Shown piece after piece: positions 8,353-17,565 of a DNA stretch of 64,000 nucleotides. Source of the DNA: Longibaculum muris. Lineage in GTDB: Bacteria; Bacillota_I; Bacilli_A; Erysipelotrichales; Coprobacillaceae. Each line of letters begins with the position of its first letter. Positions within the stretch are counted from its first letter, which is position 1. The DNA lies in the NCBI RefSeq assembly GCF_004343035.1, contig NZ_SMCQ01000013.1, positions 18,325 through 82,324 on the forward strand, written 5' to 3'. The notes under the pieces are model-generated. The model was not told the DNA's origin, ran no database searches, and was given only the letters and a program-made list of their open reading frames with translations. The position numbers were made by a program, and so were the translations under genes.

Positions 8353-10951
8353 ATATGATCATAAGAAAGTAGAAGAAGGAAAATATAAGACTTGGATTGA
8401 TAAAAAATATTTTGAAGCAGGAGATATTTCTAAAAAGCCATATAGTATTGTTATTCCACCACCTAATGTTACAGGAAAATTACATTTAGGGCATGCTTGG
8501 GATACAACATTACAAGATATGATTATTCGTTATAAGAGAATGCAAGGATATGATGCTTTATGGTTACCTGGAATGGATCATGCTGGAATTGCAACACAAG
8601 CAAAAGTTGAAGCAAGAATGCGTGAAGAAGGGATTTCACGTTATGATTTAGGACGTGAAAAATTCTTAGAAAAAGCTTGGTCTTGGAAAGAAGAATATGC
8701 TTCTATTATTCGAAGTCAATGGGAAAAATTAGGTTTATCACTTGATTATTCAAAAGAAAGATTTACTTTGGATGAGGGATTAAGTGAAGCTGTTAAAACT
8801 GTATTCGTGACGCTTTATGAAAAAGGTTTGATTTATCAAGGTGAACGTATTATTAACTGGGATCCTGTACAAAGAACAGCTTTATCAAATATTGAAGTTA
8901 TTCATAAAGAAATTGAAGGACATATGTATTATTTCAAATACAAGGTTGTGGAAACAGATGAAACACTTGTTATTGCGACAACTCGTCCTGAAACAATGTT
9001 TGCTGACCAAGCAATCTTTGTTCATCCAGATGATGAAAGATATACACATTTAATAGGAAAACATGCAATTAATCCGGCTAATGGTGAAGCTTTACCAATT
9101 ATGGCTGATAGTTATATTGATATGAGCTTTGGAACTGCAGTTATGAAATGTACTCCTGCACATGATCCAAATGACTTTGCTTTAGCAAAGAAATACAATT
9201 TAAAAATGCCAATTTGTATGAATGATGATGGTACAATGAACGCTATGTGCGGTAAATATGCTGGAATGGATCGTTTTGTATGTCGTGAAGCTTTGGTTAA
9301 AGATTTTGAGGATGCTGGAGTGGTTGATCATATTGAAACACATATGCATCAAGTTGGACATTCTGAACGAAGCAATGCGATTGTTGAACCATATTTATCA
9401 AAACAATGGTTTGTTAAAATGAAACCATTGGCTGAAGCAGCTTTAGCTAATCAACAAACTGATTCAAAAGTCAATTTTGTTCCTGGACGTTTTGAGAAAA
9501 CATTTAATCAATGGATGGAAAATATTGAAGATTGGTGTATTTCACGTCAATTATGGTGGGGACATCAAGTACCTGCTTGGTATCACAAAGAAACTGGAGA
9601 AGTTTATGTTGGTAAGAATCCACCCGCTGATATAGAAAATTGGAAACAAGATGAAGATGTCTTAGATACATGGTTTTCAAGTGCTTTATGGCCATTTTCA
9701 ACAATGGGTTGGCCAAATACTGATAGCGAATTATTTCAACGCTATTTCCCAACAAATACATTAGTTACAGGATATGATATCATTTTCTTCTGGGTATCTC
9801 GTATGATTTTCCAATCATTAGAATTTACGCAAGAAAGACCTTTTAAAGATGTTTTGATTCATGGTTTAATTCGTGATGAACAAGGAAGAAAAATGTCTAA
9901 ATCTTTAGGTAATGGGGTTGATCCAATGGATGTTATTGATGAATATGGTGCTGATACACTTCGTTTCTTCTTAACAACTAATTCAGCTCCAGGAATGGAT
10001 TTAAGATATATTCCAGAAAAACTTGAAGCATCATGGAATTTCATTAATAAGATTTGGAACTCTGCACGTTTTGTTTTAATGAATATTGATGAAGATATGA
10101 AATATGAAGATTTAAGTTTTGATCATTTGAATTTATCTGATCAATGGATTTTAAATCGTTTGAATGAGGTTATTGTATCTGTTGATGAAAATATGGATAA
10201 ATTTGAGTTTGTTAATGTTGGAAGTGAATTGTATAATTTTATTTGGGATGATTTCTGTTCATGGTATATTGAATTATCTAAAGTTCATTTAAATAGTGAA
10301 AATGCAAATGAAAAACAAGCAACCCAAAATACTTTGGTTTATGTTTTAAATGCGATTGTTAGATTATTACATCCATTTATGCCATTTGTGACTGAAGAAA
10401 TTTATCAAACAATTCCTCATTTAGAAGAATCTATCTGTATTTCATCTTGGCCACAAGTAAATCATGAATTTGATAATCAAACAATTAATGATCAATTCCA
10501 ATATTTAATTGATATTATTAAAGGAATCAGAAATATGCGTGCTCAATATGTCATTAAAAATGCGATTGAAGTTGCTTATAGTATGCAAACAAAAGATAGT
10601 GCATTAGAAGCATTATTAAAAGACTTAGCACCATATATCTATAAATTATGTCATGCACGTTGCATTGGTTATAATGTAGAAACATCACAAAATGTAGCGA
10701 CTGAAATGATCAAAGGTGGAAATGCGTTGATTATTGAACTTGGTGATTATATTGATTTAGCAGCTGAAAAGAAAAAATTAGAAGCAGAACTTCAAAAATT
10801 GGCTGGCGAAATTAAACGTTGTGAAGGTATGCTTTCAAATCCTAACTTCGTTAATAAAGCACCAGCTAGTAAAGTAGAGGCAGAAAAAGAAAAATTGGCT
10901 GATTATCAATCTAAATATGAAGCTGTTCAAACAAAATTAGGGAATATGTAA
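8333..10951 (+). CDS. valS: Valyl-tRNA synthetase
   Basis: ValRS charges tRNA-Val and edits mischarged Thr. With ATG 8333, served by GGAG at 8320-8323, the product has 872 residues, normal for the family. A longer frame to 8285 is open but has no ribosome site. The class I signatures are HLGH at 51-54 and KMSKS at 520-524. The CP1 editing domain lies between them, the anticodon-binding domain follows, and the last 65 residues form the Lys/Glu coiled-coil arm typical of ValRS. The gene overlaps the preceding unknown gene and is under the T-box. folC, next in B. subtilis, is not here. Confidence 0.98.
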   Translation: MKELATKYDHKKVEEGKYKTWIDKKYFEAGDISKKPYSIVIPPPNVTGKLHLGHAWDTTLQDMIIRYKRMQGYDALWLPGMDHAGIATQAKVEARMREEGISRYDLGREKFLEKAWSWKEEYASIIRSQWEKLGLSLDYSKERFTLDEGLSEAVKTVFVTLYEKGLIYQGERIINWDPVQRTALSNIEVIHKEIEGHMYYFKYKVVETDETLVIATTRPETMFADQAIFVHPDDERYTHLIGKHAINPANGEALPIMADSYIDMSFGTAVMKCTPAHDPNDFALAKKYNLKMPICMNDDGTMNAMCGKYAGMDRFVCREALVKDFEDAGVVDHIETHMHQVGHSERSNAIVEPYLSKQWFVKMKPLAEAALANQQTDSKVNFVPGRFEKTFNQWMENIEDWCISRQLWWGHQVPAWYHKETGEVYVGKNPPADIENWKQDEDVLDTWFSSALWPFSTMGWPNTDSELFQRYFPTNTLVTGYDIIFFWVSRMIFQSLEFTQERPFKDVLIHGLIRDEQGRKMSKSLGNGVDPMDVIDEYGADTLRFFLTTNSAPGMDLRYIPEKLEASWNFINKIWNSARFVLMNIDEDMKYEDLSFDHLNLSDQWILNRLNEVIVSVDENMDKFEFVNVGSELYNFIWDDFCSWYIELSKVHLNSENANEKQATQNTLVYVLNAIVRLLHPFMPFVTEEIYQTIPHLEESICISSWPQVNHEFDNQTINDQFQYLIDIIKGIRNMRAQYVIKNAIEVAYSMQTKDSALEALLKDLAPYIYKLCHARCIGYNVETSQNVATEMIKGGNALIIELGDYIDLAAEKKKLEAELQKLAGEIKRCEGMLSNPNFVNKAPASKVEAEKEKLADYQSKYEAVQTKLGNM

Positions 10952-10981
10952 AAAGTGAAATGAAAAAATTTCACTTTTTTT
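10951..10981 (+). terminator. Terminator after valS
   Basis: AAAAGTGAAAT (10951-10961), loop GAAAAA, ATTTCACTTTT (10968-10978), T-run. The stem has 11 perfect pairs. Confidence 0.88.
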
Positions 10982-10991
10982 CATTTTTGAC

Positions 10992-11030
10992 AAGAAAAAT
11001 TGATACAAAGAAGCGTATATATAAGTAGGG
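10992..11030 (+). promoter_or_regulatory. Promoter-like motif shared with the comG operon
   Basis: AAGAAAAAT (10992-11000), 12 nt, GCGTATATATA (11013-11023), then AGTAGG (11024-11029). The same three blocks in the same order and near-identical spacing occur at 46465-46502 before comGA. No good SigmaA pair is present: TTGACA at 10987 has no -10 at 17 nt. It may be read by an alternative sigma factor. Confidence 0.5.
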
Positions 11031-11055
11031 GCTACTTTTGAAAGGAAGGATAATT

Positions 11056-11220
11056 ATGAAAGAATTAACATTACAAGAACAATATGAGATTCAAGGTGGG
11101 TCATTGGTTGGGACAGCTCTTTTGTATTTATTGTTAGGAGCAGGTATTTATAAGATTTGGAAATCAAAGAAAGGACGTATTTCTATTCCAAGACTTATTA
11201 ATATTGAATGGCGTAATTAA
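11056..11220 (+). CDS. Double-glycine leader peptide, putative bacteriocin or signalling peptide precursor
   Basis: The 54-residue product starts at ATG 11056, which has the AAAGGAAGGA site just upstream. A 15-residue leader, MKELTLQEQYEIQGG, ends in Gly-Gly and shows the ELT and hydrophobic pattern of leaders cut by C39-peptidase ABC exporters. The predicted mature peptide has 39 residues: a hydrophobic, glycine-containing segment (LVGTALLYLLLGAGIY), then a cationic tail with several Lys and Arg and no Cys. No exporter or immunity gene is adjacent. It has its own terminator, so it is probably monocistronic. A bacteriocin is one reading and a membrane-active signalling peptide another. Confidence 0.7.
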   Translation: MKELTLQEQYEIQGGSLVGTALLYLLLGAGIYKIWKSKKGRISIPRLINIEWRN

Positions 11221-11224
11221 ATGT

Positions 11225-11252
11225 GAAAGGCTTTATGCCTTTCATATTTTTT
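11225..11252 (+). terminator. Terminator after the double-glycine peptide gene
   Basis: GAAAGGC (11225-11231), loop TTTAT, GCCTTTC (11237-11243), then ATATTTTTT. The T-tract is interrupted, so efficiency may be partial. Confidence 0.65.
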
Positions 11253-11270
11253 ATGTTGTATGCATAGATA
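11242..11270 (+). promoter_or_regulatory. Candidate SigmaE promoter of the SpoIIB-like gene
   Basis: TCATATT (11242-11248), 14 nt, CATAGATA (11263-11270). The -35 and spacer fit the SigmaE consensus exactly, and the -10 matches 6 of 8 positions. Confidence 0.45.
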
Positions 11271-11289
11271 TTAAAAGAGGTGATATGCG

Positions 11290-11649
11290 ATGAAGTTTGA
11301 ATATAAGATTGTTATTATGGGGATTCTTTTTTCTTGTTTATGTATCTTACTTTTTACATATGGAACGACACTTGGTCAAAAGACGATGTATGTTTATCAA
11401 GTAGGTATTTATAAAGAAGAAAAGAATAAGGAAGATAAATTGGATGAGTTATCTAAGCAAGGGATAAAAGGATATTGTTATCAAAAGGAAAATCAATATT
11501 ATGTTTTATCTATGATTAGTGAAAATCGTCAAGAAATTGATACTCATGCCAGTCAAGTTAAAGGTATTTTAAAGACTTATAAAGTATCTAAAGATACTAC
11601 TGTAGATATTTTACTGCAAAATTTAGCTAAAGGAGTTACACATGATTAA
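11290..11649 (+). CDS. SpoIIB-like membrane protein with SPOR-type domain
   Basis: The 119-residue product has one N-terminal transmembrane segment (about 8-28) and an extracytoplasmic domain beginning YVYQVGIYKEE. That pattern, with the later YYVLSMISE strand, resembles a SPOR (peptidoglycan-binding) repeat. In B. subtilis the SPOR protein SpoIIB, which helps at the sporulation septum, lies just upstream of maf-radC-mreBCD-minCD, so both position and architecture point to a short SpoIIB counterpart. It overlaps radC by eight bases. The similarity is judged by eye and the family call is tentative. A SigmaE-like promoter precedes it, whereas SpoIIB in B. subtilis is made before that stage. Confidence 0.5.
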   Translation: MKFEYKIVIMGILFSCLCILLFTYGTTLGQKTMYVYQVGIYKEEKNKEDKLDELSKQGIKGYCYQKENQYYVLSMISENRQEIDTHASQVKGILKTYKVSKDTTVDILLQNLAKGVTHD

Positions 11650-12328
11650 ATCATTACCAAAAGAAGAAAATCCTAGAGAAAAGGCATTGAATTATGGCAT
11701 TGAGTCATTGAGCAATGTTGAATTATTAGCTTTGGTTTTAAGAACAGGAAACAAAGAAGAATCAGTTATTCAATTGGCTCAGAGATTATTAAATGAAGTA
11801 GGTGGATTTGAAAGATTGAATGATATTTCCTATGCTCAATTGATATCACTTAAAGGAATTAAGCAAGCTAAAGCAATTGAAATTTTAAGTATTCTTGAAA
11901 TTGCAAAGCGTCTAAAGAGTAGAGTTCAAGATGCACAATCTTTAATGACTCCGTTTGATATTTATTATTATGTGAAGGATAAAATGATGTTTTTAAAACA
12001 AGAACATTTTGTTGTTTTATGTTTGGATAATAAAAATCGGGTTATTAAAGAAAAAACCATTTTTATTGGTTCGATTAATATGAGTGTAGTGACCCCAAGA
12101 GAGGTGTTTAAAGAAGCTATTCATGTGAGTAGTGCCAAGATTGCTTTGGTGCATAATCATCCTAGCGGGGATGCTTCACCGAGTCAGGAAGATATTTATT
12201 TGACAAGACAGTTTAAAGAGTTGGGAGAAATGATGTCAATTGAAATCATTGATCATATTGTTGTAGGGTGGCATCAGTTTTATAGTATCAGTGCAACGCA
12301 TCTGTTTTATGATGATGACAAAATTTAA
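11642..12328 (+). CDS. radC: RadC-family JAB/MPN-domain protein
   Basis: The 228-residue product has an N-terminal helix-hairpin-helix region (about 20-75, including SLKGIKQAKAIEIL). A JAMM metal-binding domain follows, with the signature HNHPSGDASPSQED. RadC proteins are present in most bacteria and their biochemical role remains uncertain. In streptococci radC belongs to the late competence regulon. The gene overlaps the SpoIIB-like gene upstream and is followed by mreC, as in B. subtilis except that mreB is not between them. Confidence 0.95.
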   Translation: MIKSLPKEENPREKALNYGIESLSNVELLALVLRTGNKEESVIQLAQRLLNEVGGFERLNDISYAQLISLKGIKQAKAIEILSILEIAKRLKSRVQDAQSLMTPFDIYYYVKDKMMFLKQEHFVVLCLDNKNRVIKEKTIFIGSINMSVVTPREVFKEAIHVSSAKIALVHNHPSGDASPSQEDIYLTRQFKELGEMMSIEIIDHIVVGWHQFYSISATHLFYDDDKI

Positions 12329-12364
12329 AAAAATAAATTAATTTGATAAAATCTATATCTCGAA

Positions 12365-12393
12365 TTGCTTTTTTTCACTCCAGATATTATAAT
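12365..12393 (+). promoter_or_regulatory. Promoter of mreC-mreD-minC-minD
   Basis: -35 TTGCTT (12365-12370), 17 nt, -10 TATAAT (12388-12393). Confidence 0.78.
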
Positions 12394-12415
12394 GTACTAG
12401 ATTAGGGGTGATATT

Positions 12416-13273
12416 TTGTATAAGAAAAATAACAAATGGAATAAACATAACAAAAGAATTGTTATTGTGACAATCGTTTTGGTTCTTTTTTCAGTTTTTA
12501 CCTTAGTAACAAGTCGATCAGCTTCTGGAATTGAAACGATGTTTAAAGATACAATTGCCAACATTGAATATTATGTCATTAAGGCACCAATAGAATATGT
12601 GAGTCATCTTTTTGATGAATACAGTGATTTAAAAGATGTCTACAATGAAAATGCGAAGCTTAAAGAACAGTTAGATAATCTAGCAAGAGAATCAGCTATG
12701 AATGAAACTTTATCCAATGAAATAGAAGAATTAAAGAAGTTGACAGGAATTGATTTTCTACCAACAGAATATCAAGTCAAATACACAAATGTCATTGCTA
12801 GAGATGCTGAAAGCTGGAACAATCAAGTTACAATTAACTTAGGTAATCTTTCTGGAATTAAAGAAGGAATGGCAGTTATTAGTTCTGATGGAATGATTGG
12901 AACGGTAACAAATGTAAGTGAAATTTCTTCAACGGTTTCTTTATTATCAAGTGAAACGAGCAAGAGTCAGTTGCCTGTAATGATAATAAGTGGTGATGAA
13001 GAATATTATGGCTTATTGAATCGTTATGATTTGAGTAGTAAAAGTTATCGTATTACTTTATTGAGTGATGTGGAAAAACTAGAAAAAGGAGCCAAGGTTG
13101 TAACGAGCGGTTTAGGTGGTGTCGGCAAGAGTCCGAAAGGTATTTTAGTAGGGACAGTTGAAAATTATACTGTTGGAGATGATGCGACTGAATCTGTTTG
13201 TATGGTAAAGCCAAGTGTCAATTTTGATTCATTGAACTATGTTGCTGTGGTTCAAAGGGTGAATGAAAAATGA
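12416..13273 (+). CDS. mreC: Rod shape-determining protein MreC
   Basis: MreC is a bitopic scaffold for the elongation-phase cell wall machinery. The 285-residue product has a basic cytoplasmic N-terminus, one membrane helix at about 15-37, a coiled coil (about 68-105) and the beta-barrel core ending with KPSVNFDSLNYVAVV. A TTG start at 12416 is used, preceded by AGGGGTGA, and no in-frame ATG lies close to that site. It overlaps mreD by four bases (ATGA). mreB must be encoded elsewhere. Confidence 0.95.
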   Translation: MYKKNNKWNKHNKRIVIVTIVLVLFSVFTLVTSRSASGIETMFKDTIANIEYYVIKAPIEYVSHLFDEYSDLKDVYNENAKLKEQLDNLARESAMNETLSNEIEELKKLTGIDFLPTEYQVKYTNVIARDAESWNNQVTINLGNLSGIKEGMAVISSDGMIGTVTNVSEISSTVSLLSSETSKSQLPVMIISGDEEYYGLLNRYDLSSKSYRITLLSDVEKLEKGAKVVTSGLGGVGKSPKGILVGTVENYTVGDDATESVCMVKPSVNFDSLNYVAVVQRVNEK

Positions 13274-13791
13274 GAACAAGAATGAGAGATAGTTATCTTT
13301 TTAAATGTTTTGTCGTCGTTTTTCTTTGCTTTATTATAGATAGTACTATGGGTTATTTTTTACCATATAACTATACTAAAACTGGAATAACGATTATTCC
13401 ATGTCTTGGTTTAATGATGTTTTCATTGTTAGTTAAAACGATTGATGGCGCAGAAAGATATTTCTTTGCAGCAATATGTGGTGTTTATTATTCTATTGTT
13501 TATTCGAATTCTTTAGCTATATATATACTTATTTATTGTTTAATCGCCTTTGTTCGATCTTATATTGTAAAATTAGAAAGCTTTAATCTTATTGAATCAA
13601 TGGTTTTTTGTTGTTTGACAATATTTGCGCAAGAAAGCGTGCTATATTGGTTGATGTGGATTACCAATATGACAAGATATCCTATTTCATCATTTTTATT
13701 GATGAGGATATTACCAACGCTGATTGTGAATTTGATTCTATCGATGGGAGTTTATTGGGTCTACAATAAAGTGAAGATCGAGGTGGAATAA
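13270..13791 (+). CDS. mreD: Rod shape-determining protein MreD
   Basis: MreD is a polytopic partner of MreC. The 173-residue product is very hydrophobic with about five membrane helices, and the length fits the family. Primary sequence is weakly conserved, so the assignment rests on hydropathy, size and position between mreC and minC. Its stop shares one base with the start of minC. Confidence 0.88.
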   Translation: MRTRMRDSYLFKCFVVVFLCFIIDSTMGYFLPYNYTKTGITIIPCLGLMMFSLLVKTIDGAERYFFAAICGVYYSIVYSNSLAIYILIYCLIAFVRSYIVKLESFNLIESMVFCCLTIFAQESVLYWLMWITNMTRYPISSFLLMRILPTLIVNLILSMGVYWVYNKVKIEVE

Positions 13792-14378
13792 TGAATATTG
13801 AAGTCAAAGGGGTTAATGAAATATTGATGATGAAAGTCAATCCCCATTGTTTATTTGAAGAAGTTTTAAATGATTTAAATATGCTCTTGGATCAGCCTAT
13901 CTTTAAACAAGATGGCTATTATCCAAGGGCATATTTTGATTTTGGATGTCGACTTTTAAAAGATGATGAATTAAAAAGTTTGATTGTGTTGTTAAAAGCA
14001 AAAAAGCGGGTTATTTTTGAAGGATTATCTTTACCTAAAAAAGAACATGCACTTTCAATTCAACGGGAACAATTGAGAAATGGTGAAGAAATTTATATTG
14101 AAAATGAAACATTATTTTTAGGAACAGTTAATCCAGGAAGTTATGTTTATTGTCATGATAACGTTTATTTTTTAAATACTGTTAAAGGAACAATTATTGC
14201 GATGAATGAGAATGTAAAGATTTATGGGCATGATTTTCAAAAAGCACAAATCATAATAAATCAACAATCTTTGCATGATTTGACAACTTCTGCACTCACA
14301 AGTGTCTATTATAAAGATAACCAGATTAAGGCAATGAAGGAGGATGGTTATGAGAACGATTGTCATTACATCAGGTAA
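13791..14378 (+). CDS. minC: Septum site-determining protein MinC
   Basis: MinC inhibits FtsZ assembly away from midcell. The 195 residues contain a variable N-terminal domain (1-95) and the conserved beta-helical C-domain at about 98-180, with GEEIYIENETLFLGTVNPGSYVY-type repeats and a segment (GTIIAMNENVKIYGHDF) characteristic of MinC. It overlaps the start of minD by about 29 bases, so the two are translationally linked. No MinE or MinJ gene is in the window. Confidence 0.93.
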   Translation: MNIEVKGVNEILMMKVNPHCLFEEVLNDLNMLLDQPIFKQDGYYPRAYFDFGCRLLKDDELKSLIVLLKAKKRVIFEGLSLPKKEHALSIQREQLRNGEEIYIENETLFLGTVNPGSYVYCHDNVYFLNTVKGTIIAMNENVKIYGHDFQKAQIIINQQSLHDLTTSALTSVYYKDNQIKAMKEDGYENDCHYIR

Positions 14379-15123
14379 GGGTGGTGTAGGAAAAAGCAGT
14401 ATGACGATTAATATAGGTTATGCGCTGGCTTCCTCAGGTATGAAGGTTTGTTTAATAGATGCGGATTTTGGTTTAAAGAACCTTGATGTCATGATGGGAC
14501 TTGAAAATCGTGTGATTTATGATTTGAAGGATGTGATTTCAAATAAATGCTCACTTAATCAGATATTGGTAAAAGATAAAAGAATGGAATCTTTGTATTT
14601 ATTACCAGCATGTAAATCATTATCATTTGAAAATTTAAATGTTGATTACATGACAAAGATGATTGAACAATTAAAAGAAGAATTTGATTACATATTGATT
14701 GATAGTCCAGCAGGAATAGAAAAAGGTTTTCAATATGCCAGTGGACTTTCCCAAGAAGCGATTATTGTTGTCACACTTGATGTTGTTTCTTTGCGTGATG
14801 CTGATCGCGTGATTGGCTTATTGTTAAAACAGGGAGTAAGTCATTTACATATGTTAGTCAATAAATACAATGATGAGGATATTCATAAAGGACGTAGCTT
14901 AAGTTTAAAAGATGCTTATGATATTTTATCTATTCCTTTATTAGGGATTGTTTATGATGATCATGCTATGATTGAAGCAAACAATAAAGGAATGCCTGTT
15001 TTTATGGATAAGAATTTAGCAGTTTCAGGTTGTTTTAGTCGTATTGTGAAGCGTTTAGAAGGGGTGGAGGTTCCATTTCAAAAAAATAAGAAAAAACCTT
15101 TGTTGGAACGTATTTTTGGTTGA
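14350..15123 (+). CDS. minD: Septum site-determining ATPase MinD
   Basis: MinD is a ParA-type ATPase that brings MinC to the membrane. ATG 14350 is chosen because AAGGAGG (14337-14343) is correctly spaced; an in-frame ATG at 14344 is too close. The 257-residue product has the deviant Walker A GKGGVGKS near the N-terminus. The C-terminal basic/hydrophobic helix (about 235-257, KKKPLLERIFG) is the membrane-targeting sequence. It is followed at 34 bases by spoIVFA, the same order as B. subtilis. Confidence 0.97.
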   Translation: MRTIVITSGKGGVGKSSMTINIGYALASSGMKVCLIDADFGLKNLDVMMGLENRVIYDLKDVISNKCSLNQILVKDKRMESLYLLPACKSLSFENLNVDYMTKMIEQLKEEFDYILIDSPAGIEKGFQYASGLSQEAIIVVTLDVVSLRDADRVIGLLLKQGVSHLHMLVNKYNDEDIHKGRSLSLKDAYDILSIPLLGIVYDDHAMIEANNKGMPVFMDKNLAVSGCFSRIVKRLEGVEVPFQKNKKKPLLERIFG

Positions 15124-15157
15124 TTGATTTCATAAGTTGTAAAGAGGTGACAAACTT

Positions 15158-15754
15158 GTGAATGAAATTGATGAAATCAAAAGAAGGATGAAAAAAAGGA
15201 AAGCGTATCGTAGTCCTAGTCCTACATTGACGGATTATCATTTTTCAAAGCTTTATAATGCAATGATTAAATGTATGGTTGTTTTACTTGTTGGAATTGC
15301 GATATGCGCTTATGTGAAAGTCAGTCCAAATGGTGAATATATTAAAGATTATGTCTTGAATGATGTACATTTTACTGAATTAACAAAATGGATTAATCAT
15401 CAGCTTTTATCTTTTCAATCCAAACAAGATCAAAGTGTAGCTGTTAGTAATCAGGTGAGTTATACAAATATAAAAGATAATTATTATACAAATCAATCAA
15501 ATGAAGTATTGAATTTTGATAAAGGACGAGTTATTTATGTTGGTAAGCAAGATTTACTTGGTCAATATGTGACGGTTTTATTAGAAAATAACGTTGAAGT
15601 GACTTATGGTGGATTAAGTGATGTTTTTGTAGGAATGTATGATCAAGTTGATAAAGCTACAATTATTGGTACTTATCAAAAACAAGTCATGCTGGTTTTT
15701 ACCCAAGGTGAAAAAGAAATTGATTATTCAACATTTGAAGAACTTATTTCATAG
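15158..15754 (+). CDS. spoIVFA: SpoIVFA-like regulator of the SpoIVFB intramembrane protease
   Basis: In B. subtilis SpoIVFA holds SpoIVFB inactive in the forespore outer membrane until SpoIVB cleaves it. The 198-residue product has a basic N-terminus, one membrane segment at about 36-55, and an extracytoplasmic domain with a degenerate LytM/M23 fold (KGRVIYVGKQDLLGQYVTVLL). A GTG start at 15158 follows AAAGAGGTGA. The reading frame extends into spoIVFB. The position after minD is conserved. All three partners of the SpoIVB-SpoIVFA-SpoIVFB pathway are encoded in this window. Confidence 0.85.
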   Translation: MNEIDEIKRRMKKRKAYRSPSPTLTDYHFSKLYNAMIKCMVVLLVGIAICAYVKVSPNGEYIKDYVLNDVHFTELTKWINHQLLSFQSKQDQSVAVSNQVSYTNIKDNYYTNQSNEVLNFDKGRVIYVGKQDLLGQYVTVLLENNVEVTYGGLSDVFVGMYDQVDKATIIGTYQKQVMLVFTQGEKEIDYSTFEELIS

Positions 15755-16478
15755 ATTAAAGATTCATCCATTAACAGTTCTTTATTTTGGTTTTGCATTA
15801 ATAGGAGGATATTTAAAATGGTATCTTTCAGCTTTAATGATTGTTTGTTTACATGAACTATGCCATCTTTTGATGGCATATTATTTTCATTTTGAAATTG
15901 AAAAAGTAGAAATCTTACCTTTTGGAGCTTATTTATCTTTACATGATTTTTATTTTCATTCGTTAATGGAAGAAATATGTGTTGTTTTAGCTGGACCATG
16001 TAGTCATTTGATTATTTATTCTATGATTTGTTTATGTTCTCAAGGTGTTTATCGAGATTATCTTTTATTAATGAATATGTGTGTTTTTGGGTTTAATCTT
16101 TTGCCTATCTATCCAATGGATGGTTATCGCTTGATCAATTTATTATTACAAAGTTTGATTGATTTAAAAAAAGCATTTTACTTCAGCTTGAAACTTTCAG
16201 TATTTTCTTTTTGCATCTTTTTTGTGTTTTATTTAAGAATCAATACGATTGTTATTTTAGGATATTTATTTGTTCAACAATTTTATTTACTCAAGTTTAT
16301 TCCTGAATATTTAAGGCGATACTATAGTGAAATAGCAACTTTGAAACCTGCTAAAAAGGTGAAACTTCATCATCATTTGAGTTATCGTCGTGGTTATCAT
16401 AACTATTATTTATTAGATCAGGGTATTAAAGATGAAAAGGAAATGGTCTTTATCTTTTTAAAGAATGTAAAAAAATAG
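15735..16478 (+). CDS. spoIVFB: SpoIVFB site-2-type intramembrane metalloprotease (M50B)
   Basis: SpoIVFB cleaves pro-SigmaK in B. subtilis. The product is polytopic with the zinc motif HELCH in the second membrane helix and the third ligand in NLLPIYPMDGYR. The C-terminal cytoplasmic part ends in a CBS-like segment (SYRRGYHNYYLLDQG). The frame is open to an ATG at 15639 inside spoIVFA, but the family's N-terminus begins close to LKNLFHRLKIHPLTV. I therefore place the start at TTG 15735 (247 residues), overlapping spoIVFA by 20 bases. The ribosome site there is weak, so the exact start is uncertain. Confidence 0.85.
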   Translation: MKNLFHRLKIHPLTVLYFGFALIGGYLKWYLSALMIVCLHELCHLLMAYYFHFEIEKVEILPFGAYLSLHDFYFHSLMEEICVVLAGPCSHLIIYSMICLCSQGVYRDYLLLMNMCVFGFNLLPIYPMDGYRLINLLLQSLIDLKKAFYFSLKLSVFSFCIFFVFYLRINTIVILGYLFVQQFYLLKFIPEYLRRYYSEIATLKPAKKVKLHHHLSYRRGYHNYYLLDQGIKDEKEMVFIFLKNVKK

Positions 16479-16496
16479 AAAATATCACAATAGAAC

Positions 16497-16525
16497 TTGT
16501 ATTTTTGTCATTTATATGATATCAT
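16497..16525 (+). promoter_or_regulatory. Promoter of rpsB-tsf
   Basis: -35 TTGTAT (16497-16502), 17 nt, -10 TATCAT (16520-16525). It leaves a leader of about 100 nt before rpsB, in which a ribosomal-protein autoregulatory fold is possible but not recognised. Confidence 0.55.
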
Positions 16526-16632
16526 ACAACAGGTATTTCAAAATACACACATTGTGAATTCGTAAATCGAGTGCCTAATGGTGGTTTATGTTAGAAACAA
16601 TGGAGGAAAAAAACGAAAAGGAGGAAGTTACA

Positions 16633-17499
16633 ATGGCAGTAATTTCAATGAAAAAATTATTAGAAGTTGGTGTTCATTTCGGACATCAAACAAAAAGATG
16701 GAATCCAAAAATGGCTCCATACATTTTCACAGCAAGAAATGGTATTTACATCATCGATTTAAAGAAATCATCTGATAAAATTGATGATGCTTATGCAGCT
16801 ATGATGGATATCGTTGCTAAAGGTGGAAAAGTTTTATTTGTAGGAACTAAAAAACAAGCTCAAGAAGCTGTACAAATGGAAGCTGAAAGATCTGGAAGTT
16901 TCTATGTTAATTCTCGTTGGTTAGGAGGAACTTTAACAAACTTCAAAACTATTCAAAAGAGAATTAGAAGATTAAAAGAATTAGAAAAAATGGAAGAAGA
17001 TGGAACTTTAGAATTGTTCACTAAGAAAGAAGCAGTTCTTATGATGAAAGAAAAAGCTAAGTTAGAAAAGAACTTAGGTGGTATCAAGGAAATGAGAAGA
17101 TTACCAAATGCTTTATTCGTAGTTGATCCTAAAGTTGAACATAATGCAGTAGCAGAAGCTAAAATCTTAGGTATCCCTGTATTTGGTATCGTTGATACAA
17201 ACTGTGATCCTGATGAAGTTGATTATGTTATCCCAGCTAATGATGATGCTATTAGAGCAGTAAAATTAATCGTTGCTGCTATGGCTGATGCTGTATGTGA
17301 AGCAAAAGGTGAACCTGTAACTGTTGCATACGTTAAAGATGAAGATGACAAAGAAGTATCTATGAATGATGCTGTTGCTTCTGTAGAAGAAAGTAAACAA
17401 AGAGGACCAAGATACAAAAATAACGGACGTCCAAGAAATAACAAACCTGCTGAAGTAAGCAAACCAGCTGAAGTTAAAGAAGAAAAAACTGAAGCATAG
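16633..17499 (+). CDS. rpsB: 30S ribosomal protein S2
   Basis: The start at 16633 is set by the AAAGGAGGAA site; the frame continues upstream to 16588 without ribosome-site support. The protein then begins [20 protein letters not shown], matching the family N-terminus. The product has 288 residues, with a C-terminal Lys/Glu-rich extension after about residue 230 that is variable among S2 proteins. Codon use is more biased than in neighbouring genes, as expected for high expression. It is followed by tsf. Confidence 0.98.
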   Translation: MAVISMKKLLEVGVHFGHQTKRWNPKMAPYIFTARNGIYIIDLKKSSDKIDDAYAAMMDIVAKGGKVLFVGTKKQAQEAVQMEAERSGSFYVNSRWLGGTLTNFKTIQKRIRRLKELEKMEEDGTLELFTKKEAVLMMKEKAKLEKNLGGIKEMRRLPNALFVVDPKVEHNAVAEAKILGIPVFGIVDTNCDPDEVDYVIPANDDAIRAVKLIVAAMADAVCEAKGEPVTVAYVKDEDDKEVSMNDAVASVEESKQRGPRYKNNGRPRNNKPAEVSKPAEVKEEKTEA

Positions 17500-17506
17500 T
17501 TGTAAT

Positions 17507-17535
17507 AAGGGGAGGCTTATGTCTTTCCCTTTTTT
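17507..17535 (+). terminator. Terminator/attenuator between rpsB and tsf
   Basis: AAGGGGAGG (17507-17515) pairs with CTTTCCCTT (17523-17531) including two G-U pairs, followed by a T-run. tsf has no obvious separate promoter, so partial read-through is likely. Confidence 0.65.
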
Positions 17536-17565
17536 ATAAAAAATATTAATGGAGGATAGAGAGAA

